Source of the DNA: an uncultured Burkholderiales bacterium
GTDB lineage: Bacteria > Pseudomonadota > Gammaproteobacteria > Burkholderiales > Thiobacillaceae
Assembly: GCA_937925755.1 (NCBI GenBank)
Contig: CALAMX010000131.1
Location: forward strand, 1 to 7,501
Length of the DNA stretch: 7,501 bases
Reading direction: 5' to 3'
The position numbers were made by a program, and so were the translations under genes. Under the pieces are notes generated by a model. It was not told the origin of the DNA. It did not search any database and saw only the letters and a program-made list of their open reading frames with translations. Positions 6,121 to 7,501 of the stretch are shown here, piece after piece; within the stretch, counting starts at the first letter, position 1; each line of letters starts with the position of its first letter.

Positions 6121-6540
6121 CTAGTCCGCCTGCTCCGGCAGCAAAGCCGCGATCATGGCCACCATGTCGGCGTCGAAGTCGAAACCGAGTTCCTCACCCG
6201 GGTTGATGGAGATGGCCATGTCGCTGCCCAGACGCCGCAACACCCAGGCAAACTCGGCGAGGATACCACCGCTATAGCCGGGTATCTCGGCGGTCAGCGC
6301 CTTGGCACGCTCGGGGGCGGAGAACAGGATCAGCACACGCCGACCCTCCTCGTCCTGAAGGACCAGGGGCTCGGCCCGCGTGCTCGCCTGGAAACCCTTG
6401 ATGACATGCTTTTCGTCCTTGACCGGCATGAACACCTGCAGGTCGAGCAGTTCCTTGGCGAAGTTCTCCGGCGCGATGCGACCGGCGTGCATCTCGGCGA
6501 GCAGGCGTTCCAGTTCGTTCCGTGGGGGATCGGCGTTCAT
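6121..6540 (-). CDS. SseB N-terminal domain-like protein
   Basis: A 139-residue protein that resembles the SseB N-terminal domain family, of which E. coli SseB (enhanced serine sensitivity) is the named member; the molecular role is not known. The resemblance is the pattern of an N-terminal helix ending in LLDLQVFMPV (31-40), then EPLVLQDEEGRRVLILFSAPERA (split across 57-79), and the late motif DMAISINPGEELGF (107-120). I recognise this by pattern only. The ATG at 6540 was chosen over upstream codons at 6573 and 6639. The longer forms begin with sequence unlike the family, the 6639 one would run over the ribosome binding site of the divergent gene, and a candidate -10 box covers 6567-6572. 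No strong Shine-Dalgarno is visible. It is the first gene of the minus-strand run. Confidence 0.75.
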   Translation of the reverse strand: MNADPPRNELERLLAEMHAGRIAPENFAKELLDLQVFMPVKDEKHVIKGFQASTRAEPLVLQDEEGRRVLILFSAPERAKALTAEIPGYSGGILAEFAWVLRRLGSDMAISINPGEELGFDFDADMVAMIAALLPEQAD

Positions 6541-6566
6541 GGTGGCATCGAGATATATCTTGCAGG

Positions 6567-6596
6567 ATAACATCGGGGCCGGCCGCGGAAAAGCAA
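6567..6596 (-). promoter_or_regulatory. Candidate promoter of the minus-strand gene run
   Basis: On the minus strand TTGCTT (6596-6591) is followed after 18 bases by TGTTAT (6572-6567). These are partial matches to sigma-70 -35 and -10 boxes (3/6 and 4/6). Transcription would begin near 6560, about 20 bases ahead of the ATG at 6540. The position between divergent genes makes a promoter likely, but these particular boxes are weak. Confidence 0.3.
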
Positions 6597-6623
6597 GACC
6601 GGCCCAGCGCTTCGACGCACAAT

Positions 6624-6636
6624 AGAGGAAAGGGGG
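6624..6636 (+). promoter_or_regulatory. Ribosome binding site of mak
   Basis: A purine run, AGAGGAAAGGGGG, ends 6 bases before the ATG at 6643. It decides the start: the nearby ATG at 6638 is in another frame and meets a stop after one more codon. Confidence 0.75.
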
Positions 6637-6642
6637 CATGAC

Positions 6643-7501
6643 ATGAGAGACGAAGACCTGCGCCTGGGACTCGACCTAGGCGGCACCAAGATCGAGCTCA
6701 TCGCCTTGGACCGCGCGCACCGCACCTTGTTGCGCCGGCGGGTGCCCACCCCGCGGGAAGACTATGCGGCGACGCTCAACGCCCTCACCGGCCTCGTGTG
6801 GGCGGCCGAGCATGCGCTGGGCGCGCGCGGCACGGTGGGCATCGGCACCCCTGGCGCCATCTCGCCCGCCACCGGCCGCATGAAGAACTGCAACTCCACC
6901 TGGCTCAACGGCCGGCCGCTCAAGGAAGACCTGGAACGGTTGCTGGACCGCGAGGTACGGATCGCCAACGATGCCAACTGCTTTGCCCTGTCCGAGGCCG
7001 TGGACGGCGCCGCCGCCGGCGCGGCGGTGGTCTTCGGCGTGATCCTCGGTACCGGCTGCGGCGGCGGCATCGTCATCGACGGCCGGGTGCTCAGCGGTGC
7101 CAACGCCATCGCCGGCGAATGGGGCCACAACCCCCTGCCCTGGCCGCGCGACGAGGAGCGCCCCGGGCCCGCCTGCTATTGCGGCAAGAACGGCTGCATC
7201 GAGACCTGGCTCGCCGGACCAGGACTCAGCCGCGACCTGCGCACGCTCACGGGCCGCGACCTCACGGCGGCGCAGATCGCCGCTTTGGCACAAGCGGGTG
7301 ACCCCGATTGTGCAGCCGCTCTTGACCGCTACGAAGACCGCCTCGCCCGCGGTCTGGCCCAGGTCATCAACCTCCTCGACCCCGACGTCATCGTCCTGGG
7401 CGGCGGTGTGTCCAACATTGCCCGCCTGTATGAAAACGTCCCCCGGCTTTGGGGCCGCTACGTCTTCTCCGACCGGGTGGACACCCGGCTCGTGCCGCCC
7501 C
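6643..7501 (+). CDS. mak: ROK-family fructokinase (Mak-like), cut by window edge
   Basis: Cytoplasmic sugar kinase that phosphorylates fructose (family members may also accept mannose or other hexoses) with ATP. 286 residues are visible; E. coli Mak has about 302, so only a short C-terminal piece is missing beyond the right edge. Motifs: phosphate-binding DLGGTK (11-16); GTVGIGTPGAISP (63-75); NSTWLNG (84-90); IANDAN (107-112) with catalytic Asp110; SEAVDGAAAGA (117-127); ILGTGCGGG (134-142); GEWGHNPLPW (158-167); the ROK zinc motif CYCGKNGCIE (178-187), with His162, Cys178, Cys180 and Cys185 as likely ligands; and DPDVIVLGGGVSN (246-258). Long stretches read like E. coli Mak, which is why I use that name over a generic ROK kinase. 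It is transcribed away from the minus-strand run and no partner gene is visible. Confidence 0.93.
   Translation, partial: MRDEDLRLGLDLGGTKIELIALDRAHRTLLRRRVPTPREDYAATLNALTGLVWAAEHALGARGTVGIGTPGAISPATGRMKNCNSTWLNGRPLKEDLERLLDREVRIANDANCFALSEAVDGAAAGAAVVFGVILGTGCGGGIVIDGRVLSGANAIAGEWGHNPLPWPRDEERPGPACYCGKNGCIETWLAGPGLSRDLRTLTGRDLTAAQIAALAQAGDPDCAAALDRYEDRLARGLAQVINLLDPDVIVLGGGVSNIARLYENVPRLWGRYVFSDRVDTRLVPP

Overview
The window is GC-rich, gene-dense DNA that looks like a proteobacterial chromosome, probably Beta- or Gammaproteobacteria. That placement is an inference: it rests on the molybdenum-cofactor genes, an E. coli-Mak-like fructokinase, and GTAGG-type REP-like palindromes of a kind known from gammaproteobacteria. 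No rRNA, tRNA, transposase or phage gene was seen.

Layout. Positions 1-715 hold no convincing gene but are full of palindromes: a REP-like inverted pair (9-87), a tandem 69-base-period hairpin repeat (191-311) and scattered smaller hairpins up to about 535. Positions 716-6540 are a single tightly packed minus-strand run of eight genes. In transcription order (right to left) these are an SseB-domain protein, an unrecognised 190-residue protein, a GlcD-type FAD-linked 2-hydroxyacid dehydrogenase, a DMT/EamA transporter, then mobB, moeA, moaD and moaE. Neighbouring genes overlap or are 2-4 bases apart, except for one 157-base gap between the transporter and mobB. Positions 6541-6642 are a divergent intergenic region. 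From 6643 a plus-strand ROK-family fructokinase (mak) runs off the right edge.

How the genes work together. mobB, moeA, moaD and moaE cover late steps of molybdenum-cofactor synthesis. MoaD carries the sulfur and MoaE is the catalytic partner of molybdopterin synthase, MoeA inserts molybdate, and MobB assists guanine-dinucleotide cofactor formation. The early genes (moaA, moaC) and mogA/moaB are not in the window and must lie elsewhere if the pathway is complete. The upstream dehydrogenase, transporter and two small proteins share the strand and tight spacing, so they may share a transcript, but no functional tie to the cofactor genes is visible.

The most interesting part is the non-coding left end. 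Its hairpins start with GTAG, many close on GNA triloops (GAA, GTA, GCA), and two tandem copies differ by paired, compensatory stem changes. This matches the GTAG-plus-hairpin architecture of REP elements mobilised by RAYT (TnpA-REP) proteins, although no such protein is encoded here.
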